From Cyanobacteria bacterium UBA11370 (lineage in GTDB: Bacteria > Cyanobacteriota > Cyanobacteriia > Cyanobacteriales > Coleofasciculaceae), in the NCBI GenBank assembly GCA_003486645.1, contig DNGI01000449.1, positions 11,000 to 16,736 of the forward strand: 5,737 nucleotides of DNA. Reading direction: 5' to 3'. Below the pieces are notes generated by a model that was not told the DNA's origin, ran no database searches, and worked only from the letters and a program-made list of their open reading frames with translations. The translations under genes and the position numbers were made by a program. Shown one piece after another: positions 5,717-5,737 of the stretch (its first letter is position 1; every line of letters starts with the position of its first letter).

Positions 5717-5737
5717 GGGGAGTGGGGAGTGGGGAGT
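5717..5737. repeat. Heptamer tandem repeat (GGGGAGT)3, cut by window edge
   Basis: Three exact GGGGAGT units (5717-5723, 5724-5730, 5731-5737) run to the last base, so the array probably continues. It lies about 48 bp upstream of the guanylyltransferase start codon, in or near its promoter. It is of the STRR type; on the minus strand the unit is ACTCCCC. Confidence 0.8.

Overview
The window looks cyanobacterial. The palindromic octamer GCGATCGC (HIP1), a hallmark of many cyanobacterial genomes, occurs eight times in 5.7 kb, where a random sequence would give about 0.1. Intergenic gaps carry short tandem heptamer repeats (STRRs) and an AGATCCCC...GGGATCT palindrome, also familiar from cyanobacteria. 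The genus cannot be named from this sequence.

Layout, left to right. (1) A minus-strand EamA/DMT-family ten-helix permease (39-1019). (2) A 149-bp gap with a CAATGAG heptamer array and a 9-bp direct repeat. (3) A minus-strand lipoprotein with a phytase-like/esterase-like beta-propeller domain (1169-2437). (4) A divergent intergenic region of about 256 bp with candidate promoters for both neighbours and a five-unit CAGTnnn heptamer array. (5) A plus-strand secreted TPR protein (2694-3947), followed by a hairpin. (6) A gap of about 660 bp holding a previously uncalled 51-codon single-pass membrane ORF on the minus strand (4020-4175), a nested inverted repeat (4286-4344), a perfect 74-bp tandem duplication (4420-4567) and a run of CCGCT-type short repeats. 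(7) A minus-strand mannose-1-phosphate guanylyltransferase (4608-5669), with a third heptamer array (GGGGAGT) upstream that runs off the window edge.

The genes do not form an obvious pathway. The guanylyltransferase makes GDP-mannose for surface polysaccharides. The lipoprotein and the TPR protein both appear to be exported, and they share a divergent promoter region. The permease moves an unknown small metabolite. These look like ordinary chromosomal genes. No defence system, CRISPR array, tRNA, rRNA, transposase or phage gene is visible.

The most interesting material is noncoding. Four unrelated 7-bp repeat motifs lie in separate gaps, and a structured, partly duplicated block between 4286 and 4601 is built around recurring GATWATACGGA/CATCCGT motifs.
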